Positions 1 to 6,329 of a DNA stretch of 6,478 nucleotides are shown here, piece after piece; position 1 is the stretch's first letter; each line of letters starts with the position of its first letter. The position numbers were made by a program, and so were the translations under genes. Source of the stretch: Oligoflexus sp. (GTDB lineage Bacteria > Bdellovibrionota_B > Oligoflexia > Oligoflexales > Oligoflexaceae). The notes below the pieces were generated by a model. That model did not search any database. It was not told where the DNA came from and saw only the letters and a list, made by a program, of their open reading frames with translations. Location of the stretch: positions 1 to 6,478 of the forward strand of contig JASLCY010000539.1 of the NCBI GenBank assembly GCA_030151925.1, given 5' to 3'.

Positions 1-297
1 TTCGAATCGAATTATGCTTTCCCTTCGGGCCATGCGATCTACGGTCGAGCTGAAGGCGTCGAGAAAACGAATCACGATCTGGATCTCGCGGACGATGTCG
101 CGGAGCATGACAACTTCTGGGTCACGAAACTTTCTCTCGGTTATCTTAAGGAATTCGAAGCCGTAGAAGGGCTTACCCCAGGGCTCGGCGCCAGCGTGGA
201 CGTGAGTTTCTACCCTAAGGCCATCGATGCGATCTACGGCCATAAAACACCGGTCGGTTATGTGCTGTTCGCGAATCTGCGGCCAGCAGCGATGTGA
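1..297 (+). CDS. C-terminal part of a probable outer-membrane beta-barrel-like protein (5' end outside window)
   Basis: An open frame enters from the left edge in frame 1 and ends at TGA 295-297, leaving 98 residues. The visible protein alternates polar and hydrophobic residues in short strands (for example IYGRAEGVEK, KLSLGYLKEF, GASVDVSFYP, VGYVLFANLR), the pattern of a transmembrane beta-barrel. The order of short motifs (YGRxExVEK, then LxLGYxxxF, then a strand ending in FYP, then an IYG...PVGYxLFxxLRP ending) resembles, from memory, uncharacterised outer-membrane proteins often found near metal-resistance genes in Gram-negative bacteria. That resemblance is recall and not a search result. 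The end does not carry the classical terminal aromatic residue of a BAM signal (it ends ...RPAAM). The gene is cut by the window edge, so its start, signal peptide and full length cannot be judged. It lies 200 bases upstream of the kinase on the same strand. The AT-rich gap suggests the two are separately transcribed. Confidence 0.6.
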   Translation, partial: FESNYAFPSGHAIYGRAEGVEKTNHDLDLADDVAEHDNFWVTKLSLGYLKEFEAVEGLTPGLGASVDVSFYPKAIDAIYGHKTPVGYVLFANLRPAAM

Positions 298-310
298 CTG
301 AGGAATTTAT

Positions 311-322
311 GCAGCCGGCTGC
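311..322. repeat. 12-base perfect palindrome GCAGCCGGCTGC
   Basis: The sequence reads the same on both strands and begins 13 bases after the stop of the left-edge gene. As RNA it could form only a 4-bp stem with a CCGG loop. No T-tract follows, so it does not qualify as a rho-independent terminator. It could be a protein-binding site or chance. Confidence 0.3.
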
Positions 323-425
323 GGATTAACTCGTCGTGAATAGAAAAGTCAAGAACGAGATTAAGTAGGCTTTAATATAAAAAAGGAAGAAATCGAAAAA
401 ACAAGTCTTGTGTAAAAATCAGATG

Positions 426-444
426 CAGCAAATGTTTGTTGCTG
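426..444 (+). repeat. Short inverted repeat (hairpin) in the kinase leader
   Basis: CAGCAA at 426-431 pairs with TTGCTG at 439-444 around a 7-base loop. It ends 53 bases before the first kinase ATG. No T-run follows, so it is not a terminator. It could be an operator half-site pair or a leader RNA hairpin, and a 6-bp stem can easily occur by chance. Confidence 0.3.
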
Positions 445-497
445 AGATATTCTGTTCTAGTCTCCCCGAGCGTGTCGTCTTTTAAAGAGTCCTGGAT

Positions 498-3071
498 ATG
501 ACATACATAGGGCTACCGATGATCTCCAAACCTGCTCAGAGCAGCGACGATACCAGAAGCGTTATTATCGAAAGGCTCGGCTTTTTCCCGCCGTTTTTCG
601 AACCCGCTCTGCAGGCGCCCGCCGTTCTCCTCGCCCTTTGGCGGCAGGCGGAAGCAGCTTATCTCGATAGCCCTTTGCCGCGCGGCTTCCGGGAACGGCT
701 CGGCGAGGCGCTCTCGAATTTCGAATTCACGCCCTACACCTGCGATAGAGTGGAGGCTGAGCTCAGGAAGCTCGCGCCGGAGTCCTTGAGCGATTGGCCG
801 GAAGAGAATTCCGAGCTGGAGAACAGCATCTACCATCTCGCGCTGGCGGTCTTCCGCAGCGAGGAGTCGGAGAGCTGCCGCCAGGCCTTGAGGAAGCTCC
901 TGCCCGCCGCGTGTTACCTCTACCTCGAGACGTTCCTCAGCTTCAAACGCACGGCCTTCGAATGGATCGAGGCGCATCCCGAGATCAACGCCCATAATCT
1001 GCTGCTCGAGCGGCCGCTGGAGCGGGGCCTTCCCGAAGAGGCGAGGGGACTGGCCTCCTTCTTCGACAGCGGCGCGGAGCACGACCTCATCCGGCATCTC
1101 AAGCAGCACGAATCCCTGAAGGCCGAAGGCAAACGCATGACCCTCCTGCAGGAAGCGGAAACCGCGCGGCAGGAGCTCACGTCGTTTTTCATGCAGGCCC
1201 CGGCGCCGATTGCGATCCTCACCGGGTCCGAGCACGTCTTCACTCTGGCGAACCCTCTCTTCGCGACCTTCGTCGGCTGCGATCCGCACGGCAAGACGCT
1301 GCGCGAAGTCTTCCAGGGGCAAGAGCTCGATCAGTTCGAAACCATCCTGCACGAGGTCTATGTCACGGGCAAACCCTTCGACGGCCGCGAGATAGAATTC
1401 AAGCGCGAGCACGGCTCCCATCGGGGCGGGGACCTGTTCGTGAACGTGAACTGCCATCCCTTCCGCGACACGGCCGGCAAGACCAAAGGCATACTGGTCT
1501 TCTGCCAGGAGGTTACGGAGCAGATCCAGGCGCGGAACGCCATCAAAGAGAGCGAACGTTACTTCCGTTCGCTCTCCGAGACCTTGCCGCAAATCATCTG
1601 GACCGCGAGCCGGCGCGGCCGCATCAGTTATGTGAACAGCCGCTGGCGTGAATACACGGGCTCGACCCAACCTTCCGAATGGCAGAAATTCATTCACCCC
1701 GAGGACATGCCTCAAGTCAAGGCCGCCTGGGAGAGATCGATGCAGTTCACCGCCCCGCATCAGCTCGATGTGAGGATTCGCGGCCGCGGCGGCAAATACC
1801 GCTGGTTCCTCACGCGCGCCGTGCCGCTGAAAGACGGCGACGGCAACTTCAGCGGCTGGTGCGGTTCGGCCACCGATATCGAAGAGAGCAAGATCCAGGC
1901 GAAAGAACTCTCCGACGCGAAGAGCGAGGCCGAGCGGGCGAACGCCACGAAGAGCGCGTTCCTTGCCAATATGAGTCATGAGATCCGCACGCCGCTCGGG
2001 GCTATCCTCGGTTTCACCGAACTCCTGCGCGATCCGAGCACCCAGGAAGAGGAGCGGCGCGGTTATCTCGATATCATCATCCGCAACGGCAAGGCGCTGA
2101 CGCGCGTGATCGACGATATCCTCGATCTCTCCAAGGTCGAAGCCGGTCACCTGCAGATCGAACGCGTGGCCTTCAACCTGCCGGAGATCCTGAGCGAGAT
2201 CACTTCGCTCTTCGGCGAGACGGTGAAAGCCAAGAACCTTTATCTGACGCTGGCGATCGATTCCAACGTGCCGAGCCGGGTGCTGTCCGATCCCGCGCGC
2301 CTGCGCCAGATCCTTATCAACATCATCGGCAACGCCGTGAAGTTCACGAGCCAGGGCGGCATCAAAGTGAAAGTCCAGGCGGAGCCTGTCGAAGCGAGCG
2401 GCGAGAAGTCGAAGATCATCATCTCAGTCGCGGATACCGGCCCCGGCCTCCTGCGTTCGCAGCAAAAGAAACTCTTCCAACCCTTCACGCAGGCGGACAA
2501 CACGACGACTCGCAAGTACGGCGGCACAGGCCTCGGCCTGGCCCTCTCCCGGCGGCTCGCGCAGGCCATGGGCGGGAACATCGCCATCTCCGAATGCAAG
2601 CTTCGCCGCGGCTGCACGTTCCAGATCACGCTCGAAGTCGAGCATCCGCACGAACCCGCCTTGCAGCTCGATCGCATCGGTCGGGTCGCGCCCGCGCCGC
2701 TCAGCGTGCTCTCGAGCGCCAACGTCCTCGTGGTCGAAGACGCGATCGACAATCAGATCCTGATCAAGCGGATACTCGCTCGCCAGGGCGCTAAGGTCGA
2801 TATCGCGAACAATGGGGAAGAAGGCGTGCAGAAGGCGCTGGCAGGCTCCTACTCCATCATCCTCATGGATATTCAAATGCCGGTGATGGACGGTTACGAA
2901 GCGATCAAGAAATTGCGATCGAGCGGTTATCGCGGAACCGTCTATGCTCTGACGGCCCACGCGATGGCGGAAGAACGGAAGAAGACTCAATCAGCCGGTT
3001 ACGATGGGCATCTGACGAAGCCGCTCGATACGGAGATACTGATCCAGACGATTCGCCAGCATCTCCACTGA
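498..3071 (+). CDS. Cytoplasmic hybrid sensor histidine kinase: degenerate AhpD-like domain, PAS-PAS, HisKA, HATPase_c, receiver
   Basis: The 857-residue protein should sense a signal, autophosphorylate on histidine and pass phosphate to its own receiver. No signal peptide or membrane segment is visible, so it is probably cytoplasmic. Domains: residues about 22-200, a helical region with LGFFPPFFEPAL, LW..A...Y and PLP..F.E.L, which I recognise as the AhpD/carboxymuconolactone-decarboxylase-like domain found on some PAS kinases; about 228-343, PAS; about 352-463, PAS_3-type (WREYTG, FIHPEDM, YRWFLTRA, GSATDIEE); 462-486, coiled linker; H-box SHEIRTPL with phosphoacceptor His494; N-box Asn612 (GNAVKF); G1 DTGPG at 646-650; F-box at 660-663; G2 GGTGLGL at 675-681; receiver 742-857 with Glu747/Asp748, phosphoacceptor Asp791, Thr819 and Lys841. 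All kinase and receiver key residues are present. In the AhpD-like part, the usual CxxC-type site after PY is replaced by PYTCDRVEAEL, leaving one cysteine (Cys82). There is no HPt domain, so a separate phosphotransfer protein or response regulator is needed for onward relay. An alternative start lies at 519. The kinase assignment is very secure; the N-terminal assignment is moderate and the signal unknown. Confidence 0.95.
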   Translation: MTYIGLPMISKPAQSSDDTRSVIIERLGFFPPFFEPALQAPAVLLALWRQAEAAYLDSPLPRGFRERLGEALSNFEFTPYTCDRVEAELRKLAPESLSDWPEENSELENSIYHLALAVFRSEESESCRQALRKLLPAACYLYLETFLSFKRTAFEWIEAHPEINAHNLLLERPLERGLPEEARGLASFFDSGAEHDLIRHLKQHESLKAEGKRMTLLQEAETARQELTSFFMQAPAPIAILTGSEHVFTLANPLFATFVGCDPHGKTLREVFQGQELDQFETILHEVYVTGKPFDGREIEFKREHGSHRGGDLFVNVNCHPFRDTAGKTKGILVFCQEVTEQIQARNAIKESERYFRSLSETLPQIIWTASRRGRISYVNSRWREYTGSTQPSEWQKFIHPEDMPQVKAAWERSMQFTAPHQLDVRIRGRGGKYRWFLTRAVPLKDGDGNFSGWCGSATDIEESKIQAKELSDAKSEAERANATKSAFLANMSHEIRTPLGAILGFTELLRDPSTQEEERRGYLDIIIRNGKALTRVIDDILDLSKVEAGHLQIERVAFNLPEILSEITSLFGETVKAKNLYLTLAIDSNVPSRVLSDPARLRQILINIIGNAVKFTSQGGIKVKVQAEPVEASGEKSKIIISVADTGPGLLRSQQKKLFQPFTQADNTTTRKYGGTGLGLALSRRLAQAMGGNIAISECKLRRGCTFQITLEVEHPHEPALQLDRIGRVAPAPLSVLSSANVLVVEDAIDNQILIKRILARQGAKVDIANNGEEGVQKALAGSYSIILMDIQMPVMDGYEAIKKLRSSGYRGTVYALTAHAMAEERKKTQSAGYDGHLTKPLDTEILIQTIRQHLH
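509..512 (+). promoter_or_regulatory. Candidate ribosome binding site favouring an internal kinase start at 519
   Basis: AGGG at 509-512 lies 6 bases before the in-frame ATG at 519 (protein beginning MISKPAQ). The first ATG at 498 has a weaker AAAGAG at 484-489, 8 bases upstream. Either start is possible. They differ by only seven residues that precede any recognisable domain. Confidence 0.35.
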
Positions 3072-3074
3072 GGC

Positions 3075-5513
3075 TTATTTCTCCAGGATGATGGGATTCT
3101 CGAGGCCCGGCAGGTGCACGACGTCGTCGCTGACCGAATCCCGCGAGCCCGAGGTCGTACCGAGCAACGGCCCGAGGACCTGGGCCTGCGACGTGAGCGA
3201 GCCGCAGCTGCCGTTGATGATCGCGCACGAGCTGTCGAGGCTGCTCAGGCTCGAGAAGAAGTCGAGGCTGAGTTCGTCGTCGAAGTCCTTGCTGCCGGCT
3301 TCCGACTGGTCCGCCAGGGCCAGGGTATAGAGCCCCGGAAGGTCATGGATCGCCTTCAGGCTGTCCGCCCCGAGTTGCGCTTTGCCGACATAAACCGTGC
3401 CGAGCGAAGCCTGAGCCGCAAAACTCAGATCCAAATCCTGACCGTTCTCTTCACTCGACGGATCCGTGCCGATGTAAAGCTCGGAGAGCTGAGGCGCATC
3501 GATGCGAGCCGCGGCGATAGGATTGTCGAGGACATTCAGGGAACGAAGGCGCGTCATCGCGCTTTGCGAAGGCAGGGTCTTGATGTGGTTCTCCGCTGCC
3601 GAGACATAGAGGAGGCCCTTCGCGGCGAAGAGGGGTTTGATGTCTTCGATACGGTTGCCGTCGATCGCCACGCTCTGCGTGTTCGCGGGCAGGAACGCGA
3701 GGGGACGGATATCCGTGAGGCCTTGTCCCTGCAGGTTGATGCCGCGGATGCGCGGGAGGTAGTTGTCGAGCAAGGCGCAGTCGAGGCTGTTCGAGATCTG
3801 CCCGATGATCTGCGCCTGGAGCAGGATCAGGGTCGGGAAGTAGCTTTGCTGATAACCGTTGCGGAGGGCCGCGACCGCGTTCGTGCAGATCTCGGTCATC
3901 GACTTCGGATCGGTGTAGGTATCGAGGAAACACGACTTCGCCGGGCAGGTCGCGGTCTTGGCGATCTGGGTGTCGAAGGCGGTGAGTTTGACGAGGCCGC
4001 CTGAGCTCAGGTCGAAGCCTTTGAGGTTATTGCCCGAGACGTCGAGAGTCTGGAGGGTGGCCGGCAGGGCGAGGCCGCTCAAAGTCGTGAGGCCGTCGTT
4101 CTCGAGGCTGAGGTCCACGAGGTTCGGCATCCGCGAGAAATCGGGCAGATTCGAGGGAATGCCGTTCCAGGCGAGGGCCGTGAGGCCGCCGAAGTTCGAC
4201 CAATCCATCTTGGGCGTCGCGATATCGGCCGTTCCGTCGACGCGGAGTTCCTGCAGGCTCGAGAAGGCTTTCCAATCCGTGCCGCTCAGGAGCGTCGAGG
4301 GCGAACCCGCGAGTCCGAGAGAGCTGATATTCGCGCGAACCGCGCCGAGGCTCTTCAGGTCTTTCACCGGAGCTTCATAGAGCTGGAGCTCTTTGAGGTT
4401 CGATGCGAGGGCCAAAGGCGACAGATCGGTGATGGTCGGCCCGTAGAGCTCGACCGTTGAAAGTTTGGCGAAGTCGTCTTGAGTCAGGCTGCCGTCGAGC
4501 AGGAGCTTCGTCGTATCGGTCGAGATGCGGCCGCGATCGGCGATGAACTGCTGAAGGAGATTATCAACCGTAAACCAGGCGCCGTCTTCGTGGTTCGCAT
4601 AATTCACCCATGGGTCCCAGGTGGTCGGGCGCGCCTGCGAAGGACCGGTGACGACGAGCGGCTCATCGTTACGAGCCGGGTTGAAGAGTTCGTCGGGAGT
4701 CACGAGTTTCTGTCCCGAGCTCTGCTCGAGCCAGCGGACGTAGTCGCCCGCGAAGGTATAGATATCCCAGCCGTTGCCGCAGCTTCCATCCGATTCGGGC
4801 ACGATGTCGGGACGCGTGCCGTTGGTCACGCCGATCAAAAGCCACTTCGAGCCGAACTGGGCGAACGCGGGCCCACCGGAATCGCCGTGGCACGCGGCGC
4901 CGTAGCCTTCGGTCGCGACGCCGTGGAAGATCAAAAGACTCATGAGATGCGGTTGATCGTAGTATTGAAGGAACTTGGTGTTCGCTTCCTTGAGCTGACC
5001 CACGCAGGTATCGTCATTGCAGTTGTCTTCGGTCTGCCCGTAGCCCGCGAGGAGGATAGGCGTCGATTCTTCGATCAGGCTCGGATCGCGGAGGATCTCG
5101 ATCGGGGCGTAAGGCGCGGGCACGTCGCTGTCGAGTTCCACGTACGCGATGTCGAAGTTCGGGAACGAGGCGGAGCCCGTTGGTTTGAAGGTCTCGCTGC
5201 GATGGCCCGTGCGCACGTAGCGCGGGTCGTCTTGCTTGAACTTGTCGAACACGATCATGATGCTCTGCGGCTGGGCGCCTTCCACGCAGTGCGCGGCCGT
5301 AAGGATAAGGCGCGGAGCGATGATGCTGCCGGTGCAGAGCGCGCCGTTCATCTCGAGCATGACGGTCGAAAGATAAGCCGGGCTGTTTTCGTCCACGCTG
5401 TGGCCGCGGACGATTTTCTCTTCGCTCGTTGCGGCCTTGGGCGCATGGCAGGCCGAGACGAACAACGCGAAGGCCAGAGTCGAACACGCGAGGAGAGACG
5501 AGAGGATTTTCAT
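3075..5513 (-). CDS. Secreted lipoprotein S1 (chymotrypsin-fold) serine protease with C-terminal leucine-rich repeats
   Basis: This 812-residue protein begins with a type II signal peptide: a hydrophobic stretch ending in the lipobox V-S-A-C, with lipidated Cys22. His at +2, not Asp, fits outer-membrane sorting by the E. coli rule. The S1 domain spans about 34-265. It has a zymogen-like activation site K33|IVRG, a catalytic triad of His75 (TAAHC), Asp121 (FDIAYV) and Ser212 (GDSGGP), and likely disulfides C60-C76, C165-C170 and C208-C245. The position six before Ser212, which sets trypsin specificity, is Ala206, so Lys/Arg specificity is not expected. A linker (about 266-335) leads to LRR block 1 (about 350-515; ITDLSPLA, LKELQL, LQTLDVSGNNL), then a non-repeat insert with Cys523, 528, 543 and 579, then LRR block 2 (about 586-735; LTDIRPL, NRIEDIKPL, LRSLNVLDNPI) and a tail with Cys763/Cys770. 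The repeats are the short internalin/SDS22-like type that usually binds protein. The start ATG overlaps the upstream stop (ATGA), and GGAAAGGG lies about 7 bases upstream. The substrate is unknown. Confidence 0.9.
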   Translation of the reverse strand: MKILSSLLACSTLAFALFVSACHAPKAATSEEKIVRGHSVDENSPAYLSTVMLEMNGALCTGSIIAPRLILTAAHCVEGAQPQSIMIVFDKFKQDDPRYVRTGHRSETFKPTGSASFPNFDIAYVELDSDVPAPYAPIEILRDPSLIEESTPILLAGYGQTEDNCNDDTCVGQLKEANTKFLQYYDQPHLMSLLIFHGVATEGYGAACHGDSGGPAFAQFGSKWLLIGVTNGTRPDIVPESDGSCGNGWDIYTFAGDYVRWLEQSSGQKLVTPDELFNPARNDEPLVVTGPSQARPTTWDPWVNYANHEDGAWFTVDNLLQQFIADRGRISTDTTKLLLDGSLTQDDFAKLSTVELYGPTITDLSPLALASNLKELQLYEAPVKDLKSLGAVRANISSLGLAGSPSTLLSGTDWKAFSSLQELRVDGTADIATPKMDWSNFGGLTALAWNGIPSNLPDFSRMPNLVDLSLENDGLTTLSGLALPATLQTLDVSGNNLKGFDLSSGGLVKLTAFDTQIAKTATCPAKSCFLDTYTDPKSMTEICTNAVAALRNGYQQSYFPTLILLQAQIIGQISNSLDCALLDNYLPRIRGINLQGQGLTDIRPLAFLPANTQSVAIDGNRIEDIKPLFAAKGLLYVSAAENHIKTLPSQSAMTRLRSLNVLDNPIAAARIDAPQLSELYIGTDPSSEENGQDLDLSFAAQASLGTVYVGKAQLGADSLKAIHDLPGLYTLALADQSEAGSKDFDDELSLDFFSSLSSLDSSCAIINGSCGSLTSQAQVLGPLLGTTSGSRDSVSDDVVHLPGLENPIILEK
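5510..5513 (-). other. ATGA stop/start overlap coupling the lipoprotein and protease genes
   Basis: On the minus strand the protease start ATG (5513-5511) shares bases with the lipoprotein stop TGA (5512-5510). Such four-base overlaps usually mean one mRNA and translational coupling, with terminating ribosomes restarting on the next gene. A GGAAAGGG upstream of the overlap can also support direct initiation. Confidence 0.9.
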
Positions 5514-6283
5514 TGCGCACCCTTTCCAGCTTCGAACTTGCTCAAATGCCCATCCATAAAGCAGCCGCGCGTTACTTTCCGGCCGTGCAGCTCGGTGGAT
5601 TTCAGAAGGTCGCCGGCGAGAGTCTCGGGAGCGATTTCCTTCAAAGCCGGAGTCGCCGACTTGTTTTCGGTCAGGGTCAGGGTGCGATGGTCAGCGGCCT
5701 TCGCCAGGCTGTAGGCGAGGATCACGTTCGCCTGGGTCGGCGTCTTGTTGCAGGTGCTGCGCACCCGTTTGAAGTTCGCTTTGCCGCCGGCGTCGCTGAC
5801 GAGCGAGAAGGTTTCGGTCTGCAGCCACAGGCCTTGTCCGGAGAGGTCGGGACACAGCACGTGCAGGGCCAGGGAGTTGCCTGAGCGGAGGTCGTAATAA
5901 GTCGCGCAGGAGCGAGGTTTTTGCGCGAGGCCTATGCCCCAGAGCGCCTGGATATCCGCGCTGAGGACCGCGGGCTGCGTCGCGCTGGTGTTGCCGTCGT
6001 TACCTGAGCCCGGCTGCGTGCCTGGCGTCTGAGGATTGGTCGCTGGACCTGGATTATTCGTGACAGGGCTGGTCGAAGGCGTTGTCGAGCCCGTGCTGGG
6101 CGACTGCGGCTGCGAGGCCGTTCCCGTCGTCCCTGCATTATCCGGAGTCGTGTCCGGCTGCGTGAGGCCCGGTTTATTATCGTTAGGGGCCGGGGCTGCT
6201 ATAGGGGCTGGATGCGACGAGCTGTGGCGTCCGCAAGCCAGAAGAAGTGTCAAAGGAAGTCCGTATTTTAGGGAGCGCAACAT
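5510..6283 (-). CDS. Small lipoprotein with disordered Pro/Thr/Ser tether and four-cysteine C-terminal domain, function unknown
   Basis: I do not recognise the family. With the start at 6283 the protein has 257 residues and begins with a compact lipoprotein signal peptide (Arg3 and Lys6, then a hydrophobic core) ending in the lipobox L-L-A-C, with lipidated Cys17. Residues about 18-104 are low-complexity and rich in Pro, Thr, Ser, Gly, Asn and Gln, a typical flexible extracytoplasmic tether. Residues about 105-257 look globular, with Cys126, 144, 178 and 241 able to form two disulfides and short beta-like stretches (LALHVLC, GLWLQTETFSLV, RTLTLTE). Gly at +2 fits outer-membrane sorting. A longer reading from 6337 would put 18 residues, including charged and polar ones, ahead of the signal peptide and is unlikely. 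The stop TGA (5512-5510) overlaps the protease ATG, so the two are probably co-translated. A role as partner, inhibitor, chaperone or co-anchor of the protease is inference from this coupling alone. Confidence 0.8.
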   Translation of the reverse strand: MLRSLKYGLPLTLLLACGRHSSSHPAPIAAPAPNDNKPGLTQPDTTPDNAGTTGTASQPQSPSTGSTTPSTSPVTNNPGPATNPQTPGTQPGSGNDGNTSATQPAVLSADIQALWGIGLAQKPRSCATYYDLRSGNSLALHVLCPDLSGQGLWLQTETFSLVSDAGGKANFKRVRSTCNKTPTQANVILAYSLAKAADHRTLTLTENKSATPALKEIAPETLAGDLLKSTELHGRKVTRGCFMDGHLSKFEAGKGAQ

Positions 6284-6286
6284 AAA

Positions 6287-6292
6287 CTCCTC
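6287..6292 (-). promoter_or_regulatory. Ribosome binding site GAGGAG for the small lipoprotein
   Basis: The minus strand reads GAGGAGTTTATG, with a strong purine Shine-Dalgarno tract 3 bases before the ATG at 6283 (5 bases if GAGG is the pairing core). The spacing is on the short side. It still favours this ATG over the in-frame ATG at 6298, which has no such tract ahead of it, and over the distant one at 6337. Confidence 0.6.
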
Positions 6293-6300
6293 GTGCATTT

Positions 6301-6329
6301 GATCCGAGTGATGGCCGCTTGGCCAGATC
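6301..6329 (-). repeat. Hairpin in the 5' leader of the lipoprotein-protease operon
   Basis: TGGCC (6312-6316) and GGCCA (6321-6325) form a 5-bp GC-rich stem with a 4-base loop. GATC copies at 6301-6304 and 6326-6329 could extend it around a 7-base bulge. It lies 8 bases beyond the Shine-Dalgarno tract. It could be a leader RNA structure or an operator. No T-run follows, so it is not a terminator. Confidence 0.35.

Larger units (their letters stand above)
298..497 (+). promoter_or_regulatory. AT-rich leader upstream of the hybrid kinase, presumed promoter region
   Basis: This 200-base gap is clearly more AT-rich than the flanking genes, especially 341-420, and carries no plausible gene. TTTAATATAA at 371-380 contains -10-like hexamers (TAATAT at 373-378), but no TTGACA-like box sits 16-18 bases upstream. 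TTGTGT at 408-413 is a possible -35 box but lacks a good partner. A small inverted repeat follows at 426-444. The kinase promoter is inferred to lie here from position and composition. No specific promoter can be fixed from the sequence. Confidence 0.35.

Noticed and set aside
311..322. GCAGCCGGCTGC palindrome as the terminator of the left-edge gene
   Set aside because: The stem would be only 4 bp with a 4-base loop, and no T-run follows.
513..2150. 545-codon open frame on the minus strand opposite the kinase
   Set aside because: The sense strand encodes a complete multi-domain kinase. The antisense product is Arg/Ala/Glu/Leu-rich with no domain and arises from GC-rich third positions lacking stop codons.
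3114..4004. 296-codon plus-strand open frame opposite the LRR region
   Set aside because: It mirrors the repetitive LRR coding sequence. The product is an Arg/Glu/Val-rich shadow with no domain.
4479..5714. 411-codon open frame on the plus strand opposite the protease and part of the lipoprotein gene
   Set aside because: It is antisense to the S1 catalytic domain, has biased Arg/Val/Ala composition, no recognisable motif, and spans two real genes.
5980..6200. Possible tandem DNA repeats or CRISPR-like array in the lipoprotein tether
   Set aside because: The repetition is amino-acid compositional (Pro/Thr/Ser/Gly). At DNA level there are no exact repeats of constant length and no spacers.
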